Source of the DNA: Clostridium sp. AM34-11AC
Lineage (GTDB): Bacteria; Bacillota; Clostridia; Lachnospirales; Lachnospiraceae
Reading direction: 5' to 3'
NCBI RefSeq assembly: GCF_003435375.1
Contig: NZ_QWGL01000044.1
Location: 1 to 19,405, forward strand
DNA: 19,405 nucleotides
The position numbers were made by a program, and so were the translations under genes. The notes beneath the pieces were generated by a model that saw only the letters and a program-made list of their open reading frames with translations, was not told the DNA's origin and did not search any database. Shown piece after piece: positions 12,997-19,405 of the stretch (the first letter of the stretch is position 1; the number at the start of each line of letters is the position of its first letter).

Positions 12997-13443
12997 ATGT
13001 ATATGCCGAGTATTTTTGGAGAAAGTTTATTTGATAATATGTTCCCGTTTGATGAGAAGTTCTTTACAGAAAAGAAGGATCCGCTGTATGGTAAGAACGT
13101 ATCCAGACTGATGAAGACAGATGTCAGAGAGACAGAAAAGACGTATGAGCTTGATATCGATCTTCCGGGATTTAAGAAAGATGAGATCCAGATTGAACTG
13201 AAGGATGGTTATCTGACCGTCAGTGCCGAGAAAGGTCTTGATAAGGATGAGGAAGATAAGAAAGGCAAATACATCCGCAAGGAACGTTATGCAGGTGCTC
13301 TGAGCAGAACCTTCTATCTTGGCGAGGAGATCCGGGAAGAGGAGATTAAGGCGAAATTCGAAAACGGTATCCTGAGTGTATCGATTCCGAAAGAGGAAGA
13401 GAAGAAGGTTGAAGGTCCAAAGCACATTTCCATCGAAGGGTGA
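12997..13443 (+). CDS. hsp20: Hsp20-family small heat-shock protein, copy 2
   Basis: 148 residues, paralogue of the protein at 3980. Alpha-crystallin domain about 38-134, with YELDIDLPGFKKDEI and KFENGILSVSIPK, and an I-x-I-like tail (HISIEG). Differences from copy 1 gather in the N-terminal arm (residues 20-50) and around 91-116, which in this family shape oligomer size and client choice. The start region is conserved: GGAGGA, 7 bases, ATG. It is followed by clpB with only a hairpin between, so Hsp20 and the ClpB disaggregase are probably made together. That fits their known cooperation in reactivating aggregates. Confidence 0.95.
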   Translation: MYMPSIFGESLFDNMFPFDEKFFTEKKDPLYGKNVSRLMKTDVRETEKTYELDIDLPGFKKDEIQIELKDGYLTVSAEKGLDKDEEDKKGKYIRKERYAGALSRTFYLGEEIREEEIKAKFENGILSVSIPKEEEKKVEGPKHISIEG

Positions 13444-13510
13444 TCTGACAGCCCCGAGCGGTAACGATACAGAAACGTATGCGAAGCTGCCACGTATCTG
13501 AAAGATTAAG

Positions 13511-13541
13511 CCGCCCGGCGGATGAAAATTTCGCTGGGCGG
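13511..13541 (+). terminator. Intercistronic hairpin between hsp20 and clpB
   Basis: CCGCCCGGCG pairs with CGCTGGGCGG (one G-T pair) around an 11-base loop. It is followed by TATTAC, not a clean T run. It may be a leaky terminator or an RNA-processing or stability hairpin giving more hsp20 than clpB message. A second pairing (CAGAAACGT/ACGTATCTG) lies just upstream. Confidence 0.45.
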
Positions 13542-13596
13542 TATTACTGACAACAAACACAACAAGTACTTCAGAATTGAAGGGAGGCTTGCGATC

Positions 13597-16197
13597 ATGA
13601 ATATCAGCAAATTTACACAGAAATCAGTGGAAGCAGTCCAGAACTGCGAGAAGCTGGCTTATGAATATGGAAATCAGCAGATCGACCAGGAACATCTCCT
13701 GGTGAGTCTGTTAAAGTTAGATGACAGCCTGATCTTAAAGCTGATCACAAAAATGGGAATCTCCGGTGAGCAGTTTGCGGATGAGGCGGAAGCAGCACTT
13801 AAGAAGCTGCCGAAGGTATCCGGAGGCGGACAGGTTTATCTGACCCAGAACCTCAATAAAGTTCTGATTGACGCCGAGGACGAGGCAAAGGCGATGGGAG
13901 ACGAATATGTTTCCGTCGAGCATCTGTTCTTATGCCTGTTAAAAGAACCGAACAGGGCAATAAAGGAACTGTTCCGTACTTATGGGATCGACCGGAATAA
14001 ATTCTTACAGGCTCTGTCCACGGTCCGCGGCAACCAGAGAGTTACCAGTGATAATCCGGAGGCAACCTACGATACCTTAAATAAATATGGTTCTGACCTT
14101 GTAGAGAAGGCAAGAGACCAGAAGATGGACCCGGTGATCGGCCGTGACGCCGAGATCCGGAATGTGATCCGCATCCTTTCCAGAAAAACGAAAAACAACC
14201 CGGTCCTCATCGGTGAACCTGGTGTTGGTAAAACCGCCGTTGTAGAAGGTCTTGCACAGCGTATCGTCCGAGGTGATGTACCGGAAGGCTTAAAAGACAA
14301 GAAATTATTCTCGCTGGATATGGGTGCCCTTGTTGCGGGCGCGAAATACCGTGGTGAGTTTGAGGAACGTTTAAAAGCCGTTCTCGATGAGGTGAGAAAG
14401 AGCGAGGGACAGATCATTTTGTTCATCGATGAGCTTCACACCATCGTCGGAGCCGGAAAGACGGAAGGCTCTATGGATGCCGGCAATATGTTAAAGCCGA
14501 TGCTTGCCCGTGGTGAATTGCACTGTATCGGTGCGACAACTCTGGATGAGTACCGGAAATATATTGAGAAGGATCCGGCTCTGGAACGTCGTTTCCAGCC
14601 GGTTATGGTTGATGAGCCGACGGTCGAGGATACGATCTCGATCCTTCGTGGACTGAAGGACCGTTATGAGGTTTATCATGGTGTAAAGATCACCGATTCC
14701 GCGCTTGTAGCGGCGGCAACCCTTTCCAACCGTTATATCAGTGACCGTTTCCTTCCGGATAAGGCTATCGACCTCGTGGATGAAGCCTGCGCAATGATCA
14801 AGACGGAGCTCGATTCCATGCCGACGGAGCTGGATGAGCTTTCCAGAAAGATCATGCAGCTGGAGATCGAGGAGGCGGCTCTTAAGAAAGAGACAGACCA
14901 TTTAAGCCAGGAACGCCTTGCGGATCTTCAGAAGGAGCTGGCAGAGCTCCATGACCAGTTCGCAACTCAGAAGGCCCAGTGGCAGAATGAGAAGGCAACG
15001 GTTGATAAGCTTTCCTCCATCCGTGAGGAGATCGAGGCAGTCCATCGTCAGATCCAGGATGCACAGCAGAAATATGATCTGAATAAGGCAGCAGAGCTCC
15101 AGTACGGTAAGCTTCCGCAGCTTGAAAAAGAGTTGAAGGAAGAGGAGGAGAAGGTAAAGAACGCAGATCTGAGCCTTGTCCATGAGAGCGTTACAGAAGA
15201 TGAGATCGCAAGGATCATATCCCGCTGGACGGGCATCCCGGTTGCAAAGCTCACGGAGAGCGAGAGAAACAAGACCCTTCATCTGGACGATGAGCTCCAC
15301 AAACGTGTTGTCGGTCAGGATGAGGCAGTCGAGAAGGTTACAGACGCGATCATCCGTTCCAAGGCCGGGATCAAGGATCCGACAAAGCCGATCGGTTCCT
15401 TCCTGTTCCTCGGACCTACAGGTGTTGGCAAGACAGAGCTTGCAAAGACACTTGCGGCAAGTCTGTTTGATGATGAGAACAACATGGTCCGGATCGATAT
15501 GAGTGAATACATGGAGAAATACTCCGTATCCCGTCTGATCGGAGCGCCGCCAGGATATGTCGGATACGATGAGGGCGGTCAGCTCACAGAGGCAGTCCGC
15601 AGAAAACCGTATTGTGTCGTTTTGTTCGATGAGATCGAGAAGGCACATCCGGATGTATTCAATGTTCTGCTTCAGGTTCTCGATGATGGACGTATCACAG
15701 ATTCCATGGGTAAGACCGTGGACTTCAAGAATACGATCATTATCCTGACCTCCAATATCGGCTCCCAGTATCTGCTTGACGGCATCGATGAGAACGGTGA
15801 TATCAAGCCGGAGGCAAAGGCTGAGGTCATGAACGATCTGCGATCCCACTTCCGTCCGGAGTTCTTAAATCGTCTTGATGAGACGATCCTCTTCAAGCCG
15901 CTTACAAAGAACAACATCGGAAGCATCATTGATCTGCTTGTTGCCGATATCAACAAGCGTCTGGCGGATAAAGAGCTTGTGGTTGCACTTTCCGATTCTG
16001 CAAAGCAGTTTATTGTGGACAACGGTTATGATCCGGTATACGGCGCAAGACCGCTTAAGAGATATCTGCAGAAGAATGTGGAGACTCTGGCAGCCCGCCT
16101 GATCCTGTCGGATGGTGTCCATACCGGAGATACGATCAGGATCGACGTGGTCGACGGAAAACTCAACGCGTCTGCGGAGAGAGGAACAAAAGAATAA
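13597..16197 (+). CDS. clpB: ClpB protein disaggregase
   Basis: 866 residues, the usual ClpB length. It is a hexameric AAA+ machine that pulls polypeptides out of aggregates with help from DnaK and small heat-shock proteins. The N domain is 1-145. NBD1 has Walker A GEPGVGKT (206-213) and Walker B ILFIDE (274-279), with the pore loop KYRGEF near 250. The coiled-coil M domain (about 405-525) distinguishes ClpB from ClpA and is complete. NBD2 has Walker A GPTGVGKT (606-613), pore loop GYVGYDEGG and Walker B VVLFDE (674-679). No ClpP-binding loop was noted. A longer frame opens at 13522, but AGGGAGG 9 bases before ATG 13597 and the normal N-terminus fix the start. Under CIRCE/HrcA with hsp20; no CtsR box was seen. 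Confidence 0.97.
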   Translation: MNISKFTQKSVEAVQNCEKLAYEYGNQQIDQEHLLVSLLKLDDSLILKLITKMGISGEQFADEAEAALKKLPKVSGGGQVYLTQNLNKVLIDAEDEAKAMGDEYVSVEHLFLCLLKEPNRAIKELFRTYGIDRNKFLQALSTVRGNQRVTSDNPEATYDTLNKYGSDLVEKARDQKMDPVIGRDAEIRNVIRILSRKTKNNPVLIGEPGVGKTAVVEGLAQRIVRGDVPEGLKDKKLFSLDMGALVAGAKYRGEFEERLKAVLDEVRKSEGQIILFIDELHTIVGAGKTEGSMDAGNMLKPMLARGELHCIGATTLDEYRKYIEKDPALERRFQPVMVDEPTVEDTISILRGLKDRYEVYHGVKITDSALVAAATLSNRYISDRFLPDKAIDLVDEACAMIKTELDSMPTELDELSRKIMQLEIEEAALKKETDHLSQERLADLQKELAELHDQFATQKAQWQNEKATVDKLSSIREEIEAVHRQIQDAQQKYDLNKAAELQYGKLPQLEKELKEEEEKVKNADLSLVHESVTEDEIARIISRWTGIPVAKLTESERNKTLHLDDELHKRVVGQDEAVEKVTDAIIRSKAGIKDPTKPIGSFLFLGPTGVGKTELAKTLAASLFDDENNMVRIDMSEYMEKYSVSRLIGAPPGYVGYDEGGQLTEAVRRKPYCVVLFDEIEKAHPDVFNVLLQVLDDGRITDSMGKTVDFKNTIIILTSNIGSQYLLDGIDENGDIKPEAKAEVMNDLRSHFRPEFLNRLDETILFKPLTKNNIGSIIDLLVADINKRLADKELVVALSDSAKQFIVDNGYDPVYGARPLKRYLQKNVETLAARLILSDGVHTGDTIRIDVVDGKLNASAERGTKE

Positions 16198-16254
16198 TCA
16201 GAAAACCGGATTCCGGGCGGGTGCTTTGAAGGCAGCCTGGGATCCGGATAAAAG

Positions 16255-16324
16255 AAAACTTCATCCTTGGAGTTTTTCAGACCGGTATCACAGCCTGAAA
16301 AACTTCCGAAGATGAAGTTTTTTT
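16255..16324. terminator. Bidirectional terminator between clpB and pcp
   Basis: A long two-part stem: AAAACTTCATC (16255-16265) with GATGAAGTTTT, and AGTTTTTCAG (16271-16280) with CTGAAAAACT (16295-16304). T7 follows on the plus strand and TTTTCTTTT on the minus strand, so it can serve both converging genes. A smaller CCGGAT/ATCCGG hairpin precedes it after the clpB stop. Confidence 0.88.
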
Positions 16325-16341
16325 GCGACAGAAGTGACTTT

Positions 16342-16983
16342 TTAGTGTGTTTCTCCTCCAATCACTTTGATATCCTGCTCATATTCAACAGCGGCCTTCA
16401 CCGCCGCTTCCAATGCAGCCGTAATACCCGCAATGGCCATAGACGGGGTCGCCGGTTTATTGACAACCTGAGAAACGGCATACGGAACGTGGATAAAGCC
16501 ACCGCGTACATTTGGAAATTCCTTTTGGATATAGTATAAAATTCCATACATGACATGGTTGCAGATATAAGTTCCTGCGGTGTTGGAGAGGGTAGAAGGA
16601 TAACCGGCGTTCCTGATCTCCTGAACCATCGCCTTCACCGGAAGATTGGAGAAATAAGCGGCATCTCCATCTGCAAAGATCGGTTCATCGATGGGCTGGT
16701 TTCCTTCGTTATCCGGGATCCTTGCATCTGTTACATTGATCGCAACACGCTCCGGAGTCACGCCGAACCGTCCGCCGGCCTGGCCGATGCTGATGACGAT
16801 ATCCGGGCGGAGCTCCTGCATCTTTTCATGGACCTTCGCAATGGATTTAGCGACTACGGTCGGGATCTGCAGCTTTGTGATCGTTGCGCCTGCAATCTCG
16901 TCTTTCATGGCTTTTACGGCTTCCCATGCAGGATTGATCGGCTCTCCGCCGAAGGGGTCGAACCCGGTGATCAGTACGTTCAT
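16342..16983 (-). CDS. pcp: Pyroglutamyl-peptidase I
   Basis: 213 residues, the normal length for this cytoplasmic cysteine peptidase (family C15), which removes N-terminal pyroglutamate from peptides. The catalytic triad is visible: E78 (TPERVAIN), C141 ([14 protein letters not shown]) and H165 (GGFIHVPY). The N-terminal [19 protein letters not shown] substrate-pocket motif is complete. GTGAGGAA precedes the ATG. Single gene on the minus strand with its own promoter (17127-17155), divergent from map. It probably serves peptide use in an amino-acid-fermenting anaerobe. Confidence 0.96.
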   Translation of the reverse strand: MNVLITGFDPFGGEPINPAWEAVKAMKDEIAGATITKLQIPTVVAKSIAKVHEKMQELRPDIVISIGQAGGRFGVTPERVAINVTDARIPDNEGNQPIDEPIFADGDAAYFSNLPVKAMVQEIRNAGYPSTLSNTAGTYICNHVMYGILYYIQKEFPNVRGGFIHVPYAVSQVVNKPATPSMAIAGITAALEAAVKAAVEYEQDIKVIGGETH

Positions 16984-17077
16984 GTAAATTCCTCACTTTC
17001 TTTACAGCCGCCTCTGCAACGCGGGGGATTTTCAGTCCGGAAAATCCACGCCGTGATATTAACGGCATATTTTCTCA

Positions 17078-17105
17078 GGAGACTTATTTGACAAACAGAG
17101 TCTCC
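17078..17105. promoter_or_regulatory. Inverted repeat between the pcp and map promoters
   Basis: GGAGACT (17078-17084) and AGTCTCC (17099-17105) form a perfect 7-bp inverted repeat that spans the -35 of the plus-strand promoter and lies in the pcp leader. It may be an operator or an RNA hairpin. Confidence 0.35.
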
Positions 17106-17116
17106 GACGTTATGAT
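17088..17116 (+). promoter_or_regulatory. Sigma-A promoter toward map
   Basis: TTGACA (17088-17093), 17 bases, TATGAT (17111-17116). A transcript from here must cross the hairpins of repeat D2 before reaching map at 17320. Confidence 0.65.
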
Positions 17117-17126
17117 AGATAAGGAT

Positions 17127-17155
17127 ATTATACAGGAAAATAAAAGAATTCGCAA
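17127..17155 (-). promoter_or_regulatory. Sigma-A promoter of pcp
   Basis: On the minus strand TTGCGA (17155-17150), 17 bases, TATAAT (17132-17127). The start is expected near 17120, so its first transcribed bases overlap the opposing map-directed promoter. Confidence 0.65.
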
Positions 17156-17157
17156 AC

Positions 17158-17263
17158 GCAATTCCTGTACACGGACAGGAATTTTCTAATGTGCAATCAC
17201 GCGAAGATATAGATTGCCGCACACGACTGCGTGAGGCGCGAGAATGTGCCAGGCACATTTTTT
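17158..17263 (+). repeat. Intergenic hairpin repeat D2
   Basis: ATTCCTGT/ACAGGAAT hairpin (17161-17182) followed by TTTTC, then GCAATC/GATTGC and CACGC/GCGTG pairings, and finally AATGTGCC-A-GGCACATT (17243-17259) with a T6 run. From 17197 it matches D1 (4613-4681) at most positions. Two potential terminators therefore sit in the map leader. Confidence 0.6.
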
Positions 17264-17319
17264 GTTGAAAATCCTGTGCGATGCAGAAATGCAAAAACAG
17301 ATAGAAAAGAGGAAAAATT

Positions 17320-18195
17320 ATGTTTCGCAGAATCGGAAAAAATGATCCATGCTGGTGTGGAAGCGGGAAGCCATATTGTGAGTGCCATATGGCATTTGAC
17401 CAGAAGATCAGTCGTGCCCGCTTTGCAGGCCACGAGGTTCCGTCCCACAAGATCATCAAGACACCGGCACAGATCGAGGGGATCCGTGAGAGCGGAAAAC
17501 TGAATGTGGCAGTCCTTGATTATGTGGCGGAGCACATCAGAGCGGGAATTACCACGGAGGAGATCGACCAGTGGGTATACGACTTTACGACAAAGCACGG
17601 CGGGATTCCGGCACCGTTAAATTATGAGGGATTCCCGAAGAGCGTGTGCACCTCCATCAATGATCAGGTGTGCCACGGAATCCCGTCCGGGGATGTTGTC
17701 TTAAAAGACGGCGATATCATCAACGTGGATGTCTCCACGATTCTTCACGGATATTTCTCTGATTCGTCCAGAATGTTCCTGATCGGCAACGTGGATCCGG
17801 AAAAGGAAAAACTTGTCCGTGTCACGAACGAAGCTGTGGAAAAAGGTCTTGAACAGGTAAAACCGTGGGGATTCTTAGGAGATATGGGGCAGGCAGTCCA
17901 TGACTATGCGAAGAAGAACGGATACACCATTGTCGAGGAAGTCGGCGGCCACGGTGTCGGTCTTGAGTTCCATGAAGATCCGTTTGTAAGCTATGTGACA
18001 AGACGGGGCGAGGAGATGCTTATGGCACCGGGGATGATCTTTACCATCGAGCCGATGATCAATATGGGCCGTCCGGATATCTTTGTGGATGACAGCAACG
18101 GCTGGACGATCTATACCGATGACAGGCTTCCGTCTGCCCAGAGGGAGATCATGGTACTCGTGACAGAGACCGGACATGAGGTCCTTGCGTGGTAG
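17320..18195 (+). CDS. map: Methionine aminopeptidase with N-terminal SEC-C zinc motif
   Basis: 291 residues, type I methionine aminopeptidase, which removes the initiator methionine from new proteins. An N-terminal SEC-C motif (C11-W-C13-GSGK...C20-E-C22-H23) probably binds zinc and helps ribosome or protein docking, as in other SEC-C MetAPs. The catalytic metal ligands are all found: D137, D148, H211, E244 and E276, with H119 (VCHGIP) as the substrate histidine. AGAGGAA precedes the ATG. It stands alone downstream of repeat D2 and divergent from pcp. No clear terminator follows before the next promoter at 18238. Confidence 0.96.
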   Translation: MFRRIGKNDPCWCGSGKPYCECHMAFDQKISRARFAGHEVPSHKIIKTPAQIEGIRESGKLNVAVLDYVAEHIRAGITTEEIDQWVYDFTTKHGGIPAPLNYEGFPKSVCTSINDQVCHGIPSGDVVLKDGDIINVDVSTILHGYFSDSSRMFLIGNVDPEKEKLVRVTNEAVEKGLEQVKPWGFLGDMGQAVHDYAKKNGYTIVEEVGGHGVGLEFHEDPFVSYVTRRGEEMLMAPGMIFTIEPMINMGRPDIFVDDSNGWTIYTDDRLPSAQREIMVLVTETGHEVLAW

Positions 18196-18237
18196 AAAAA
18201 ACCGGGAGAAAAACCTGGTGGAAAACAGGAAAATTCC

Positions 18238-18266
18238 TTGAATAGTATCTGAAAATTCGGTATAAT
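18238..18266 (+). promoter_or_regulatory. Sigma-A promoter of the phosphoribosyltransferase-like gene
   Basis: TTGAAT (18238-18243), 17 bases, perfect TATAAT (18261-18266). The start is expected near 18273, with a leader of about 40 bases. Confidence 0.75.
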
Positions 18267-18313
18267 ATAGTCAAATAACAGTAAACGTGAGATTTGAATA
18301 AGGAGGATCGTGT

Positions 18314-18952
18314 ATGGAGTTAAAGTATAACAAAATTCAGACGACCGGTACAGATACCCCGTTAAAAATCGTAAAGGGACATTTTGCAACGAATCATGCC
18401 CACACGAATTACTATTTTGACCTGACGACGGTAAAGAGCCGTCTGAGTGAGGCGGGAGGAATTGCCCAGGCACTCGTACATATGTATCTGTACGATATGA
18501 TCGTCGATACAATCGTATGTATGGAAGGGACCGAAGTGATCGGAACGCTTCTTGCACAGGAGCTGACAAAAGGCGGTTTCATGTCGAAGAACGCCCACAA
18601 GACGATCTACGTTATCAAACCAGAGTTCAACAGCAACAGCCAGATCGTGTTTAAGGACAATTACCGCGCAATGATCAACGGAAAGAATGTGTTGATCCTC
18701 ACCGCGACCGTGACAACAGGTCTGACGATCAACAAGGCGATCGAGGGTGTCCAGTACTATGGAGGAATTATTCAGGGGATCTCCGCAGTATTCAGCGCGC
18801 TTGAGAATGTCAACGGAATTCCGATCAAGTCGGTATTCGGATTAAAAGATGTTCCGGATTACCAGTACAGCGATTACAGAAACTGCCCGTTATGTAAGGA
18901 AGGAAAGAAACTGGATGCGCTGATCAATCCGTATGGATACTCAAAACTGTAA
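18314..18952 (+). CDS. Phosphoribosyltransferase-like protein with altered PRPP loop
   Basis: 212 residues with the fold order of type I phosphoribosyltransferases (orotate PRT-like): a hood region, a central sheet with an IVCMEGTEVIGTLLAQEL segment, and the PRPP-loop region VLILTATVTTGLT at 126-138. In active enzymes that loop carries two acidic residues (as in VLIVDDVxTTG). Here they are T130 and A131, while the TTG that grips the phosphate is kept. A C-terminal CPLCKEGKKLD contains a CxxC. AAGGAGG precedes the ATG. It has its own promoter and a strong terminator. It may be a PRPP-binding or regulatory protein or an enzyme with unusual chemistry. A pyrimidine role is inference only. Confidence 0.72.
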   Translation: MELKYNKIQTTGTDTPLKIVKGHFATNHAHTNYYFDLTTVKSRLSEAGGIAQALVHMYLYDMIVDTIVCMEGTEVIGTLLAQELTKGGFMSKNAHKTIYVIKPEFNSNSQIVFKDNYRAMINGKNVLILTATVTTGLTINKAIEGVQYYGGIIQGISAVFSALENVNGIPIKSVFGLKDVPDYQYSDYRNCPLCKEGKKLDALINPYGYSKL

Positions 18953-18974
18953 AAAAATAATTTGAAATAGGAGT

Positions 18975-19018
18975 AGCTCTGCAGGCCGGGGAAATCCCGG
19001 TGCCTGCAGAGCTTTTTC
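18975..19018 (+). terminator. Terminator of the phosphoribosyltransferase-like gene
   Basis: A perfect 12-bp stem AGCTCTGCAGGC with GCCTGCAGAGCT plus an inner CGGG/CCCG pairing, followed by TTTTTCTTTT. Confidence 0.92.
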
Positions 19019-19078
19019 TTTTAACAGGAAACTCTGCGGAATTCCCTGTTAAACAAAAAGGCATTTACGAGCGGGCAA
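19019..19078 (+). repeat. Partial intergenic hairpin repeat D3
   Basis: AACAGGAA (19023-19030) pairs with TTCCCTGTT (19042-19050, one bulge), followed by AAACAAAAAGGCA as in D1 (TAAAAAGGCA). The GC-rich second half of D1 and D2 is missing. Confidence 0.4.
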
Positions 19079-19121
19079 TGTTTCATAACTCTGGTTCATA
19101 CAAGCTATAAAAAGAAACTAC

Positions 19122-19149
19122 TTGCAATTTCTGACAAAGTGCTTATAAT
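19122..19149 (+). promoter_or_regulatory. Promoter of the small hydrophobic peptide gene
   Basis: TTGCAA (19122-19127), 16 bases, TATAAT (19144-19149). Expected start near 19156, about 43 bases before the ATG. Confidence 0.6.
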
Positions 19150-19198
19150 AAAACGTAGCAACATTGCTGAAGGGCAACTGGAAAGGAGACGCAAAGAT

Positions 19199-19303
19199 AT
19201 GACGAATCTTATTCTACTCGCAGTCGTGATTCGAATTATCGTCAGCATTATCGTCGTGAACGGGAATGCTTATTTGCGTTATACTGAATCCGGGATTGCC
19301 TGA
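19199..19303 (+). CDS. Small hydrophobic peptide (34 residues), unknown function
   Basis: ATG at 19199 is preceded by AAAGGAG at 10 bases. The frame of 34 codons ends in TGA. Residues 4-20 (LILLAVVIRIIVSIIVV) would form one membrane helix with a single arginine, followed by a short polar tail (NGNAYLRYTESGIA). It sits in a complete transcription unit of its own: promoter at 19122 and a strong terminator at 19340. Size, hydrophobicity and isolation resemble type I toxins or other small membrane proteins, but no antitoxin RNA could be shown. Not recognised as a known family. Confidence 0.5.
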   Translation: MTNLILLAVVIRIIVSIIVVNGNAYLRYTESGIA

Positions 19304-19339
19304 TAGAAACTTGAAAGAACAAGTTACGAAGAAAAGCAA

Positions 19340-19371
19340 AGCCTTACAGTGTAACGCTGTAAGGCTTTTTT
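19340..19371 (+). terminator. Terminator of the small peptide unit
   Basis: AGCCTTACAG pairs perfectly with CTGTAAGGCT around 7 bases and is followed by a T6 run. A small AACTTG/CAAGTT hairpin lies between the stop codon and this stem. The last 34 bases of the window hold nothing recognised. Confidence 0.9.
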
Positions 19372-19405
19372 ACTTTATAGGAAAGACCGCCTGCGGCGCT
19401 CTCTT

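Noticed and set aside
14902..15849. 315-codon open frame on the minus strand inside clpB
   Set aside because: Mirror frame of a strongly expressed gene; cysteine- and leucine-rich artefact without a ribosome site.
13597..16197. ClpC or ClpA instead of ClpB
   Set aside because: The long M domain (about 405-525), the NBD2 sequence and the neighbouring hsp20 all fit ClpB; no ClpP-docking loop was noted.

Overview
The window reads as a chromosomal segment of a Gram-positive anaerobe of the class Clostridia, most likely Lachnospiraceae. The grounds are sigma-A promoters with TGC-TATAAT extended -10 boxes, GGAGG-type ribosome binding sites, HrcA/CIRCE heat-shock control, a SEC-C-tagged methionine aminopeptidase, a MATE pump paired with a cytidylate-kinase-like gene, and protein style. 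The genus cannot be fixed from sequence alone.

Layout. 1-2250: terminator of an upstream gene, a membrane CHASE-GGDEF-PAS diguanylate cyclase, then repeat copy A and a terminator. 2321-3600: an iron-type alcohol/glycerol dehydrogenase on the minus strand with a structured leader. 3803-4545: a CIRCE-controlled hsp20. 4547-6360: intergenic repeat D1, an IS605-type hairpin, a tnpB with a LexA-like box at its promoter and an omega-RNA-like 3' end, and a fragment of an XRE-type HTH gene. 6371-9019: two consecutive U32-family (UbiU/UbiV-like) genes. 9054-10300: a zinc alcohol dehydrogenase (minus) preceded by repeat copy C. 10328-12714: a minus-strand MATE pump and cytidylate-kinase-like operon with a long leader holding two terminators, an unannotated 30-codon leader peptide and repeat copy B. 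12802-16324: a second CIRCE-controlled hsp20 followed by clpB. 16342-18195: divergent pcp and map separated by paired promoters and repeat D2. 18238-19371: a phosphoribosyltransferase-like gene with a non-canonical PRPP loop, then a compact unit (promoter, 34-residue hydrophobic peptide, terminator).

Functional themes. Protein quality control (two Hsp20 holdases, ClpB disaggregase) is tied together by two nearly identical promoter cassettes. The MATE leader looks like a ribosome-mediated transcription attenuator of the kind that controls antibiotic-inducible pumps and is the strongest regulatory find. The segment is seeded with IS200/IS605-derived material: one complete tnpB with its RNA end, and three related structured repeats (A, B, C) that look like relics of a different tnpB type. 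A second, unrelated family of hairpin-rich intergenic repeats (D1-D3) lies next to terminators.

No rRNA, tRNA, CRISPR array or prophage was seen.
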